From Roseibium sp. MMSF_3412 (GTDB lineage: Bacteria; Pseudomonadota; Alphaproteobacteria; Rhizobiales; Stappiaceae), in the NCBI RefSeq assembly GCF_030733265.1, contig NZ_JASHJI010000006.1, positions 1-64,000 on the forward strand: 64,000 bases of DNA, read 5' to 3'. Shown here piece after piece: positions 55,111-63,442 of the stretch. Made by a program: the position numbers and the translations under genes. Position 1 is the first letter of the stretch; each line of letters begins with the position of its first letter. The notes under the pieces were generated by a model. That model did not search any database, was not told where the DNA came from, and saw only the letters and a program-made list of their open reading frames with translations.

Positions 55111-55497
55111 ATGAGCACTGCCTTCCTGGAACATGTCAACGTAACGGTTACCGACCCGGAAGCGACCGCGAAACGGCTGGAAGACTGGTTCGGCTGGAAG
55201 GTCCGGTGGAAAGGAGCCGCCCTCAACGGCGGCACGACCTACCATATCGGCAACGAGACGAGTTATGTCGCAGCCTACTCTCCCTCCAACGATACCACAC
55301 CGGTGTCGGGAGAGAGTTACAGCCATCACGGCGGCCTGAACCATATCGCCGTCGTCGTTGACGACCTCGACGCAACAGAGGAGCGGATCAAGGCCGGTGG
55401 CTACAAGACCCACAATCACGGGGATTACGAGCCTGGCCGCCGTTTCTATTTTGACGACGACGACGGCATCGAATTCGAAGTGGTGAGCTACAGCTGA
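55111..55497 (+). CDS. VOC-family (glyoxalase/bleomycin-resistance type) protein
   Basis: 128 residues: FLEHVNVTVTDPEATAKRLE, DWFGWKVRWKGAA, HHGGLNHIAVVVDDLDATEE, HNHGDYEPGRRFYFDDDDG, and IEFEVVSYS, with metal-site His/Glu in the VOC positions (HVNV, NHIAV, GIEFEV). It may detoxify or sequester a redox-active compound, as suggested by the SoxR box. GAAAGGA precedes the ATG. A long hairpin follows. Confidence 0.85.
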   Translation: MSTAFLEHVNVTVTDPEATAKRLEDWFGWKVRWKGAALNGGTTYHIGNETSYVAAYSPSNDTTPVSGESYSHHGGLNHIAVVVDDLDATEERIKAGGYKTHNHGDYEPGRRFYFDDDDGIEFEVVSYS

Positions 55498-55505
55498 CTT
55501 GCGCG

Positions 55506-55539
55506 GCCGGTTTCCGGAACGGACGTTCCGGAAACCGGC
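55506..55539 (+). terminator. Long hairpin after the VOC gene
   Basis: A perfect 15-base stem, gccggtttccggaac/gttccggaaaccggc, with a four-base loop, nine bases after the stop. No T-run follows, so it may act as a transcript-stabilising hairpin or a weak terminator. Confidence 0.6.
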
Positions 55540-55696
55540 GCTTCGCCGCATCCCCTGGCGAAAAAGCACAACGGGAGTTGCATGGCCCTATTTTGGCACT
55601 TTCTTCTGAAACACTCCCTGACTGGGTAGAATTTCCAATGTCCGCATGACCGGAAATCGGCATCGAAGGACATCGGGACACCATCGGGAGGGATGC

Positions 55697-56065
55697 ATGA
55701 AGCTGGTGCGAAACGAAGAGATCGCCTGGGCCAACGGCCCTGGTTACAGGAAAAAGGTCCTGCTGCGGGATGAAGAAATCAACATGGCGGGCGGGCTGGT
55801 CCAGATTGTCGAGATTCCGCCACACACGCTGGTGAATGAGCATTTTCACAAGTCGTGCACGGAGGTTTTTCACGTTCTGTCCGGCAAGGGCACCTTCCGG
55901 ATCGAGGGCCGCGCGTTCAATCTTGAACCCGGACAGACGCTGACCTGCGAACCGCTGGAGGTGCACAGCACCGAGAACCCGTTCGATTTTCCGTTCACTT
56001 ATGTAGTTTTCAAAACCAACGTCGTCGAAAACGATATTTTCTGGTGCGACCGGCCGACATTCTGA
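55697..56065 (+). CDS. Cupin-domain protein
   Basis: 122 residues, a single cupin: VQIVEIPPHTLVNEHFHKSC, TEVFHVLSGKGTFRIEG, LEPGQTLTCEPLEVHSTENP. It keeps the metal-site residues EHFHK, E and H. Substrate unknown. The start at 55697 has GGGAGGG. Confidence 0.85.
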   Translation: MKLVRNEEIAWANGPGYRKKVLLRDEEINMAGGLVQIVEIPPHTLVNEHFHKSCTEVFHVLSGKGTFRIEGRAFNLEPGQTLTCEPLEVHSTENPFDFPFTYVVFKTNVVENDIFWCDRPTF

Positions 56066-56166
56066 TGCACCTTGCTGTTGTCCACGCTTGAGCGCGTCTA
56101 CCCGCTCACGCGAGAATGGTGCGCGCGCTGTTCCGCGCGGCACCAAAATCCTGCCCTTTGCATCAC

Positions 56167-57411
56167 CTAGTGCCCCGTGAGCACAAGTGCCGTGATCGGG
56201 TATCTGAGCGCCTGCCCCCGGATCATGATCGCATGAACGATCCCGACCGTGTCGACCACGTGCAGGAACACAAACTCACCCGTACCGAGGTTTTCGTCCG
56301 AGGTCAGTCTGTCATGGTTGCTGGTATAGGCATTGACCGAACAGCTGGCCCCCGGAGGAAGCCTGTCGAGCCCGCCTTCGTAGAGCGGCTCCAGGATCGC
56401 CGTGACGGTTCCCTGTTTGGCCGCGGCCTGCGACGTATCGAACAGCTGGCTCCCCGCCGAGACCTGCCCTGACGCGATCACGTTCTGAACATCGGTGACG
56501 ACAAGCGGTATGATCGTGAAGGGTACCGAGGGGCAGAATGCTTCCGCCACCATGCCGGGTTTCATGACCTGGGCTTCGATCTGACTGAAGCCCGCGACAA
56601 TGCGTTCCTGCTGCGAGTCCGCCGGGATCAGCACGCCTGCCGGGCGCATCAGCGGGTTGACGATGTCGCCTGGCCGCAGCACGAACTGGCTTACGGTCCC
56701 GTCGACGCCCGCATAGACGGTCATCTTGGACAGTTCGACTTCCGCTTCCTGCTGCCGGGCCCGGGCGCTTTCGAGGCTGGCCGGAAGGGCCGTGTCGATT
56801 TTCGTTTCAACCAGTTCCTTGTTTGCCTGCGCGGCTGCAAGCGCACCTTGTCTGGAATCGACCGTGGTCTGCAGCTTTTCAATGTCGCGCTCGCTGACGA
56901 CATTGGCGTTGCGCTCAAACAGCTCCTGCTTGGTATCAAGCTCGTCCTGCGCCTGTTTGAGAGCGGCCTCCGCCTGTTCGACCTGTGCGCTGGCAACTGC
57001 CAGTTCGCCCTGCGCGAGCGCGATCTCGCCCTCGATTTCAGCAACCTGCTGTTTCGCGGTGGTGACATCGGCTTCCTGGCGGCTGCTGTCCAGCTTGAAC
57101 AGCGGATCGCCGGCCTTCACCTCCGTATCGAGTGACAGCGGTACGAACACTTCGGCGACCCGTCCCGAGCCCTCAGGAAGGATCGGCAGGACACGGAAGG
57201 TGGACACTGCGCTGGTTGACGAGGGATGAAAATAGAAGATCAGCGTTATCAGCGAGATCGTCAGCATCAGGCAGGACACGATGCCGTAGCGCAACTCGTA
57301 CCAGACCGAATAGAGTGTGATCTCGTGGCCAATCCGCTTGCCCTGGACATACCGGCGGAACAGGTAGTCCGGCAAGATCGTGATCATGGAACAGAATAGG
57401 GTCTCAAACAC
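56167..57411 (-). CDS. HlyD-family membrane-fusion/secretion protein
   Basis: 414 residues from GTG 57411 (GGGAGG upstream). One membrane helix (IVSCLMLTISLITLIFYF), then a lipoyl half (SGRVAEVFVPLSLDTEVKAG, DPLFKLDSSRQEAD), a long coiled coil (105-230) and the second lipoyl half (GVDGTVSQFVLRPGDIVNP), then a beta-barrel end. These are marks of the adaptor of an export pump. The small membrane protein before it in the operon may be its partner; no pump gene is visible. Confidence 0.85.
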   Translation of the reverse strand: MFETLFCSMITILPDYLFRRYVQGKRIGHEITLYSVWYELRYGIVSCLMLTISLITLIFYFHPSSTSAVSTFRVLPILPEGSGRVAEVFVPLSLDTEVKAGDPLFKLDSSRQEADVTTAKQQVAEIEGEIALAQGELAVASAQVEQAEAALKQAQDELDTKQELFERNANVVSERDIEKLQTTVDSRQGALAAAQANKELVETKIDTALPASLESARARQQEAEVELSKMTVYAGVDGTVSQFVLRPGDIVNPLMRPAGVLIPADSQQERIVAGFSQIEAQVMKPGMVAEAFCPSVPFTIIPLVVTDVQNVIASGQVSAGSQLFDTSQAAAKQGTVTAILEPLYEGGLDRLPPGASCSVNAYTSNHDRLTSDENLGTGEFVFLHVVDTVGIVHAIMIRGQALRYPITALVLTGH

Positions 57412-57425
57412 GTATCCTGCCTCCC

Positions 57426-57935
57426 TTACGCCTTGACTTCGGACTGAGCTTCGGAGGCAGGGCTCTCCGAAGCGCTTTCAGATGTTTTTGCCGGCGCGGC
57501 TTCAGCAGGTGGCTGCCCGCTCACGGCTTCGGAGCCGATGGCCTCCTGGTCCTCAAGATAGGCGTCTGCTGCCACGTCACCCTTTCCGTCGAACTTTTTT
57601 GCAATCCGGCTCGCCGAACTTGCGATGGTATCCAAAGGCGTCGTGAAGTCCGGCAATTGAACAAAGGCAAGTACCAGGGCGGCGACCCAGAAGATCTGGT
57701 TGTGCGTGAACAACGCCAGAAGCCCCAGTACCGCGACGAGTTCGAACTGGATGCGTCCGTGCTTGTGTGCCAGCCGTTCGGGCAACGAGTGAAGGTAGAG
57801 ATAAAAGGTTCCAAGAAGCAGAATGATCACGATCAGCGCGATCAGCACCGTGAGCATCATCTGATCGCTGCCGTCTGCCTTGGGAATAAAAAAAGGCAAA
57901 TGATGAGGCGCGAGCTCGTGCATTTTCTCAGTCAT
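57426..57935 (-). CDS. Small membrane protein upstream of the HlyD-like gene
   Basis: 169 residues with helices near 28-50 and 67-90 and a long acidic Ala/Glu/Ser tail (EAIGSEAVSGQPPAEAAPA). Such small two-helix proteins are seen beside YibH/EmrA-like HlyD genes. There are 14 bases to the HlyD-like gene. Function unknown. Confidence 0.7.
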   Translation of the reverse strand: MTEKMHELAPHHLPFFIPKADGSDQMMLTVLIALIVIILLLGTFYLYLHSLPERLAHKHGRIQFELVAVLGLLALFTHNQIFWVAALVLAFVQLPDFTTPLDTIASSASRIAKKFDGKGDVAADAYLEDQEAIGSEAVSGQPPAEAAPAKTSESASESPASEAQSEVKA

Positions 57936-58005
57936 TTTCAATTCCGTAAATCAACACGTTCAAGACAACCTGTTCCAGTATCAACGCTGCGTCAAACAAA
58001 AAGGA

Positions 58006-58036
58006 AACCGGTGACGGGGACAATAGCCACCGGGTT
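58006..58036 (-). terminator. Probable terminator of the SDR gene
   Basis: On the minus strand the stem aacccggtg/caccggtt (one bulge), with a 14-base loop, runs into tcctttttg. The T-tract is short, so the strength is uncertain. Confidence 0.55.
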
Positions 58037-58115
58037 GCCCGAACACACAGGTGCGGGTTCCTTCACCCTGCCCCGGGTGCCGGACAGGGGGCAAACGGTT
58101 GTCGGAAAACTGCCC

Positions 58116-58883
58116 CTAGCGAGGTGCCATGCGGATGGCACCGTCAAGGCGGATCGTCTCGCCATTGAGCATGTCGTTTTCGCAGATCGACCGGACGAGG
58201 CCGGCATATTCGTGGGCTTTTCCGAGGCGGGAGGGAAACGGCACCTGCTGGCCGAGCGATTCCTGCACCTCCGGCGACAGTCCAAGCAGCATCGGTGTTT
58301 CGAAAATCCCGGGAGCAATCGTCATGACCCGGATTCCCGATTTCGACAGATCCCGCGCGACAGGCAACGTCATACCGGCCACTCCTGCCTTGGAGGCAGC
58401 GTAGGCTACCTGTCCGATCTGTCCGTCGAATGCCGCGACCGAGGCCGTCGATACAATGACACCGCGGCCGCCGTCGGCCGTGACGGGTGCAAGATCCGCC
58501 ATTCCTGTCGCTGCGATCGCGATACACCTGAAGGAGCCGATCAGGTTTACCGAGATTACCTTCTCGAACATATCCATGGGATGCGGCTCGCCGCGGGACG
58601 TCGTTTTCGCAACCGGCGCAATGCCCGCGCAATTAACGAGGATACGCTCCTGGCCATGCGACTTTCGCGCAAGCTCGAAGCCGGCCTCCACGCTTGATTG
58701 ACTGGTCACATCGACGTCGGCAAACACGCCGCCGATCTCAAACGCGGTTTCGCCACCCTGTTCTGCGTTTCGATCAAAAATGGTGACCTTGACACCTTCC
58801 CCGGCCAGCATCCTTGCCGTCGCAGCCCCCAGACCGGATGCGCCGCCGGTCACAATTGCAGAAACAGTGGAATCGAGCTTCAA
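58116..58883 (-). CDS. SDR-family dehydrogenase, HSD10/3-hydroxyacyl-CoA dehydrogenase-like
   Basis: 255 residues. Cofactor loop TGGASGLGAATARML, then NCAGIAP, and catalytic Ser/Tyr/Lys in VSTASVAAFDGQIGQVAYAA with SKAGV. The end RLDGAIRMAPR and the GEPHPMDMFEKVI segment match HSD10-type 3-hydroxyacyl-CoA dehydrogenases, which act in fatty-acid or isoleucine breakdown. The start is TTG 58883 with GGAGAGG close before it. Confidence 0.9.
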   Translation of the reverse strand: MKLDSTVSAIVTGGASGLGAATARMLAGEGVKVTIFDRNAEQGGETAFEIGGVFADVDVTSQSSVEAGFELARKSHGQERILVNCAGIAPVAKTTSRGEPHPMDMFEKVISVNLIGSFRCIAIAATGMADLAPVTADGGRGVIVSTASVAAFDGQIGQVAYAASKAGVAGMTLPVARDLSKSGIRVMTIAPGIFETPMLLGLSPEVQESLGQQVPFPSRLGKAHEYAGLVRSICENDMLNGETIRLDGAIRMAPR

Positions 58884-59056
58884 GCGCCTCTCCTATTGAC
58901 TATATATTTGTATCTTATTTGCTTTTTTAATTCCATTGACGAAAGCGTCAATTTCCGAAGTTAAACTGGCTCAGAAGAACCCGGGGGTCAAGTTTATTCT
59001 CTCGCAGTCCATACGGCGGAGATGTCGGGGTGAACACGCCCAACACACACCGCTGG

Positions 59057-60415
59057 TTACAGATCGGCCAGGACAACAAGGTCTACGGGCTGACGCATGC
59101 CGGGAACAGCCGTGTCCGGTCTTACCTCCAGCAGCGTTGCCGAATATCCCTGCCTGAGAGCCAGATCCCATGTCGGCTGATCCGTGAGTGCTGCCGACTT
59201 CTGGGCCTTGTTCGCATCTTCAAGCTTGGCGGCACGATTGACCGCATCCCCGATAACCGTGAATTCCAGTCTGGTCTTGGACCCGATGACACCAACCGTG
59301 ACGGGTCCGGCCGCGGCGGCCGTTCCTATCTTAAGTTCTCCCGGCCAACCGGCGTCGCGGAACCTTTGCTGTTCGTCTGCAACACTTGCGACAAGCTTTT
59401 CCGCGGTCCTGAGCGCATCTGCGGCATAAGTCTCGGAAGGATGCACAGCGCCGAAAGTCGCCAGGATGCCGTCACCCAGAAACTTGTCCACGCGTCCGCC
59501 TTCCTGATTGATCACTTCAACGGCGAGGTTCTGGTATTCCGCAAGAACGGCCAATACGATTTCCGGCGGAAGCGTTGCCGAGGTTGAGGTGAACGAGCGG
59601 ATGTCGGCGTAGAGGATTGCGGCCTCGCGCTGGCTTCCCTCGCCTGCCTCAAGCGACGTGTCGGCATCCGTGATCGACGCAGCGACCTCGGGCGCAAAAA
59701 AGCGCCTCAGATCCTTCGCCGCCGCCTGTTCGCGCGTTGCTTCAAACAGCATCGACCGCCCGCGGTAGAGCGCAACCGACAGGATGACGGTGACGGCAAA
59801 GATCACCATTGTCTTGTCCAGTTCGGCACCAATCAGGATGGAATTGCCGGTCAGGTATTCGACATAGTTCCGCGTGACGCGCATGGAGTCCATTTCGGCG
59901 AAGGCAGCATAGAAAACGAGCCCCAGCCACCCGGCCACTGCAACGAGCCCTGTTGTCAGGACGAAACGGGGATCGAACCTGAGCGCGCGCAGTCCGATGA
60001 AGATGAACACATACATGAGTGTCGGCGCCTTCAGATAGAACGCCGGATGCTGGTCGTACTGAATATGAAACGAGAAGATCAGCCCGACGAGAAGGGCCAT
60101 GTCGACGCCGATCGAGATCAGCAGATACCATTGCGGCAACTCGAACCGGTAAGACAGCGCGAGACGCAGAACCGTAAACAGGAAATAGGCACCCAGCGCA
60201 ACCGGCACGAAGTTGAACCCGGCCGTGCCCTCAGCCCTTGGCGCGAGTGCGTAGAGCACCGAAAAGAACAGAACAAGCCCGAGCTGTACCCAGGAGATGA
60301 GGCGCTCCGAGGAGGCCTCCCGCGCCCTGATTTCGGCCCGCACCCTTTCGGGCACACCTGTTTCGGGAGGTCCGCCCTGTATAATATAGCGGAGTGATTG
60401 CGAAAATGAGCTCAT
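59057..60415 (-). CDS. Membrane-bound class III adenylate cyclase
   Basis: 452 residues. Six membrane helices (about 38-215) precede a class III cyclase domain. It has AAILYADIRSFTSTSATLPP (first metal Asp), VDKFLGDGILATFGAVH (second metal Asp), and KTRLEFTVIGDAVNRAAKLE (purine and transition-state residues N, R). cAMP is the likely product. A cyclic-nucleotide-binding protein is encoded 2.5 kb away. Confidence 0.9.
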   Translation of the reverse strand: MSSFSQSLRYIIQGGPPETGVPERVRAEIRAREASSERLISWVQLGLVLFFSVLYALAPRAEGTAGFNFVPVALGAYFLFTVLRLALSYRFELPQWYLLISIGVDMALLVGLIFSFHIQYDQHPAFYLKAPTLMYVFIFIGLRALRFDPRFVLTTGLVAVAGWLGLVFYAAFAEMDSMRVTRNYVEYLTGNSILIGAELDKTMVIFAVTVILSVALYRGRSMLFEATREQAAAKDLRRFFAPEVAASITDADTSLEAGEGSQREAAILYADIRSFTSTSATLPPEIVLAVLAEYQNLAVEVINQEGGRVDKFLGDGILATFGAVHPSETYAADALRTAEKLVASVADEQQRFRDAGWPGELKIGTAAAAGPVTVGVIGSKTRLEFTVIGDAVNRAAKLEDANKAQKSAALTDQPTWDLALRQGYSATLLEVRPDTAVPGMRQPVDLVVLADL

Positions 60416-60520
60416 GTTGATCCAGCTTCAAAACCAGACCGGAGTGTCCACTTTCGGCAAGGATTTCGCAATAAGATACGCGTGAATGTGACCGGCCGTG
60501 ATGCCGCAGGCACACCAGTG

Positions 60521-61663
60521 TCACAAAAGCCGTAGCTGTTCCACTTTCTGGACGAGCTCGCTTTGCCGGCGGCAACCCGATTTCGACAACGCGGATTTGA
60601 TCTGGTTTCTGACCGTGTAGATGCTGACTTTGCGCTGCTCCGCCACCTCCGCCGACGTGAAGCCGTCCGCGAGCATCAACACCGACTGCGCCTCGGCATG
60701 GCTGAGCGACAGCGTTTTGCGCAGCAAATCAACAACGGAGACCTGGTTCGCGGCAGGTTTGAGCGCAAGAAGCGTTGCGGCCATGCCGCTGTTCAGGAAC
60801 GCCCCGAAGGGGGACCGGTCAAGATCGCCAAGTCTCATTGCGAGTGTTCGGCAGGTCCATTCGTTGCCCGCAAGATCTGCAAGCCTGGTGTTTGCAAACA
60901 GATGCGGATTTCCTGCCGCCTGCTTCGCGGCAACTGTCTTGAATTTCTCCTGGACATCGCAACAGGCGAACGTCAGACGCTGGAAAACGTCACTGCGAAC
61001 CAGATTGCCAACGGCAAGCAGACGCTGCGCTTCCGGGCATGCATAGTGAAGCACCAGGTCGGCATCGACGACCAGTATCGCCGTTCCACCGCCAAGCAGA
61101 TGCCGCTCCGCTGCCCATTTTTCAAACTTCAAGCCCTTGATCATGCGGTTGATTTCGAGCGACTGCCGAATTACCGGTGCAAGCGCGACGCACAGTCTCA
61201 GCCAGTTCTCTTCATGGCGCTCCTTGTCCTTCGCGCGCATGTTGCCACCGATCAGAAACATCCGGCTTGCATCATATGCAAGCATGGAACCGCCACCGGC
61301 ATAAAGATCTTCAAGCGGGTGAAGAATGTCCGCATAGAACTGCGTTCGCTTGAGCTGGTCGGGCGCGCATAGTTCGTGCGAGGAGATCGAATCGCCGATA
61401 CCGCACTTCGGGAAATTGGCCGCGAAAGGGTTCTTGTCCGCAAAGTGTTGTTCGTAAAGCTGAAGAATCGCAGGGTCATACCCGGACGCGTAAGCCAGGG
61501 GCGCTGCCTTTGTCATCTGATCGTAGCCGATCAGCTGGGTACATACGCGCGTTCGCAATGTGCCCGACATCGCGTCGAGAAAAACCTGCCATTGGCTCGG
61601 ATCCATGGCGGCCGACATGGCCAAATTCGATAATTCAATGATCTTTTCGGAAGTTACGACCAC
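60521..61663 (-). CDS. LuxR-type transcription regulator
   Basis: About 380 residues. The first 300 have no clear sensor motif but resemble the PAS-like half of Rhizobiales LuxR-type proteins. The C-terminal helix-turn-helix is SLSHAEAQSVLMLADGFTSA, EVAEQRKVSIYTVRNQIKSA, LSKSGCRRQSELVQ. GTG 61663 with GGGGGG before it is preferred to the start at 61714. The signal sensed is unknown. It precedes the cyclase gene on the same strand. Confidence 0.8.
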   Translation of the reverse strand: MVVTSEKIIELSNLAMSAAMDPSQWQVFLDAMSGTLRTRVCTQLIGYDQMTKAAPLAYASGYDPAILQLYEQHFADKNPFAANFPKCGIGDSISSHELCAPDQLKRTQFYADILHPLEDLYAGGGSMLAYDASRMFLIGGNMRAKDKERHEENWLRLCVALAPVIRQSLEINRMIKGLKFEKWAAERHLLGGGTAILVVDADLVLHYACPEAQRLLAVGNLVRSDVFQRLTFACCDVQEKFKTVAAKQAAGNPHLFANTRLADLAGNEWTCRTLAMRLGDLDRSPFGAFLNSGMAATLLALKPAANQVSVVDLLRKTLSLSHAEAQSVLMLADGFTSAEVAEQRKVSIYTVRNQIKSALSKSGCRRQSELVQKVEQLRLL

Positions 61664-61923
61664 GCGCCCCCCAATGTGGTATCGATAACGTTTCAATTGA
61701 TCGCGCGCCTGCAACCTCGACGCAACTCAAAATTTATAGGCGAATATAGTCCATTTGGACCATGCGATTTACGCGTAGGTCTAGTAAACAGATGTTGATC
61801 GCGTTGTTCGGTTTCAGGCAGCGAGCATTTTGCTGTCGTAACCGTAATTCGTTTGCAACATGGGAATTCCCGCATTCCCGCAATCGGCGAGCGTTCAATT
61901 TTTAAAGCTGTGTTGTTTTTTTG

Positions 61924-61953
61924 GGCGGCCGTTTTGGGCCGCCGTTTTTTTTT
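61924..61953 (+). terminator. Orphan plus-strand Rho-independent terminator
   Basis: The stem ggcggcc/ggccgcc with a six-base loop is followed by g and then nine T. Both flanking genes lie on the minus strand and neither would use it, as the T-run is on the plus strand only. It points to an unannotated plus-strand transcript in 61740-61950, such as a small RNA. Confidence 0.75.
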
Positions 61954-62049
61954 ATTCTGCGCTTTTGGCGCGCGCATTGATTTGTTTGACCCACTCCTTG
62001 AAGAAACCAGCAAACTGCCTTGCATGCGGAGCAGCGGTCAGGAACGGAC

Positions 62050-62874
62050 CTATGGCTTCAGAACCATGCCTTCGCTGGCAACAAGGGTGCCGGGGTATGC
62101 AGCCTGGGCAGCAAGGCCTATTTCATCGAGTTCGTCATCGGAGCGGCGCGGATCGTGATGGAACAGCACCGGTGTCTTGACATTTCCCAGGCGAGCAAGC
62201 TGCACCGCCTTTTGCCAGGTTGAATGTCCCCAGCCCTGGAAGCTATCGTACTCGTCATCGGTGAACATGGCATCGTAGATCATGATGTCCGCGCCCTGAA
62301 CGAAACCGGGCAAAACTTCATCCACCGCCGGGTCTCCGTGCTCGTGGTCCGTAATGATGCAGATGGATTTTCCATGATAGTCGAACCGGTAACCGCAAGC
62401 CCCGCCCGGGTGGTTTAGCCGCGTGGTACGTATGACAAGATCGTCATCGCGCGGGATGTCGTCACCTGCCGTGAAGGATTTGAACTCAACTGCCTTCAGG
62501 GTCTTTGCAGCCACCGGGAAGATCGGCGGAGACATGATGCGGCTTACAATGTCGACAAGTTTCGTGCCGTCCTGGAAGTGTCCGGCCCAGGCCGTGACTT
62601 CGAAATTCGGATCGTAAGCCGGTTTGAAGAACGGCAGTCCGCAAATGTGGTCAAGGTGCGTGTGGGTGAACAGAAGGTCGAACTTGCGGGCCTGCCCCCG
62701 GCACAACTCCATTCCGAAATTGCGGGCACCGGAACCGCAATCGACAAGTATCAGCGCATCGCCTGCGCGGATTTCAAAACAGGAGGTTTCGCCCCCGTAT
62801 CGCAGCGTGCTTGACCCCGGTGTCGGCGTGGACCCTCTGACGCCCCAGCAGCGGAGTAAAAATTCATCAGCCAC
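62050..62874 (-). CDS. MBL-fold metallo-hydrolase
   Basis: 274 residues from GTG 62874 (GGGAG upstream). Metal site THTHLDHICG, then the NHPG, TDHEHGD and HHDP segments; the N-terminal CWGVRGSTPTPG and FQGWGHST are typical of a Rhizobiales MBL group related to phosphodiesterase-like hydrolases. It could act on a cyclic nucleotide or other phosphodiester, but the substrate is unproven. It is encoded 10 bases after the cNMP-binding gene. Confidence 0.9.
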   Translation of the reverse strand: MADEFLLRCWGVRGSTPTPGSSTLRYGGETSCFEIRAGDALILVDCGSGARNFGMELCRGQARKFDLLFTHTHLDHICGLPFFKPAYDPNFEVTAWAGHFQDGTKLVDIVSRIMSPPIFPVAAKTLKAVEFKSFTAGDDIPRDDDLVIRTTRLNHPGGACGYRFDYHGKSICIITDHEHGDPAVDEVLPGFVQGADIMIYDAMFTDDEYDSFQGWGHSTWQKAVQLARLGNVKTPVLFHHDPRRSDDELDEIGLAAQAAYPGTLVASEGMVLKP

Positions 62875-62884
62875 GTTTCACTCC

Positions 62885-63343
62885 CTAACCACCGGAAGCC
62901 CCCCGGCGGGCATCTGCAAGATCGCGGGTCGTCCGCTCGAGCCGCAATGCCAATGTTCGCATGACTTCCAGTGAAATATCCGGAAATTCTTTCAATAGTT
63001 TCAAGAAATCATCCTTGGAAACGGTCAGGACATCCATATTGTCGGCGGCGACCAGTGTTGCCGTACGCGGAACATCGCACAGGATTGCGATTTCCCCGAC
63101 GATCGAATTCTCTGCGACCTGAGCGACTTTCTTTTCGCCTTCCGGCGTATCGACCAGCACGTCGGCGGCACCGGAAAGGATAATAAAGGCACTGTCTCCT
63201 TCCTCCCCCTGAGAACAGAGCCGCTCGCCAGATGTGTATTCCGTACGTTCGCTTATGAAGGCAAGAAGACGCAACTTGGTTTCATCTATGCCATGAAACA
63301 AGGGCACCTTTCGAAGGGCTTCAACTTCTGTTTCTAGCGTCAT
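62885..63343 (-). CDS. Cyclic nucleotide-binding domain protein
   Basis: 152 residues, a single cNMP domain: CSQGEEGDSAFIILSGAADV, SIVGEIAILCDVPRTATLVA (phosphate-binding cassette with GE and R-T), then a helix. There is no DNA-binding domain, so it should pass a cAMP or cGMP signal by contact. It sits between an ABC ATPase gene and the MBL gene. Confidence 0.9.
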   Translation of the reverse strand: MTLETEVEALRKVPLFHGIDETKLRLLAFISERTEYTSGERLCSQGEEGDSAFIILSGAADVLVDTPEGEKKVAQVAENSIVGEIAILCDVPRTATLVAADNMDVLTVSKDDFLKLLKEFPDISLEVMRTLALRLERTTRDLADARRGASGG

Positions 63344-63442
63344 CGCTTGCTCCCGCCGTCATTGTTGTTCCCGCGTATTTTTTTCTTGGCATGCAATTGG
63401 ATGCTGCAGGTTCCATGCCTTCCCACATAAAATGGCATTTTT

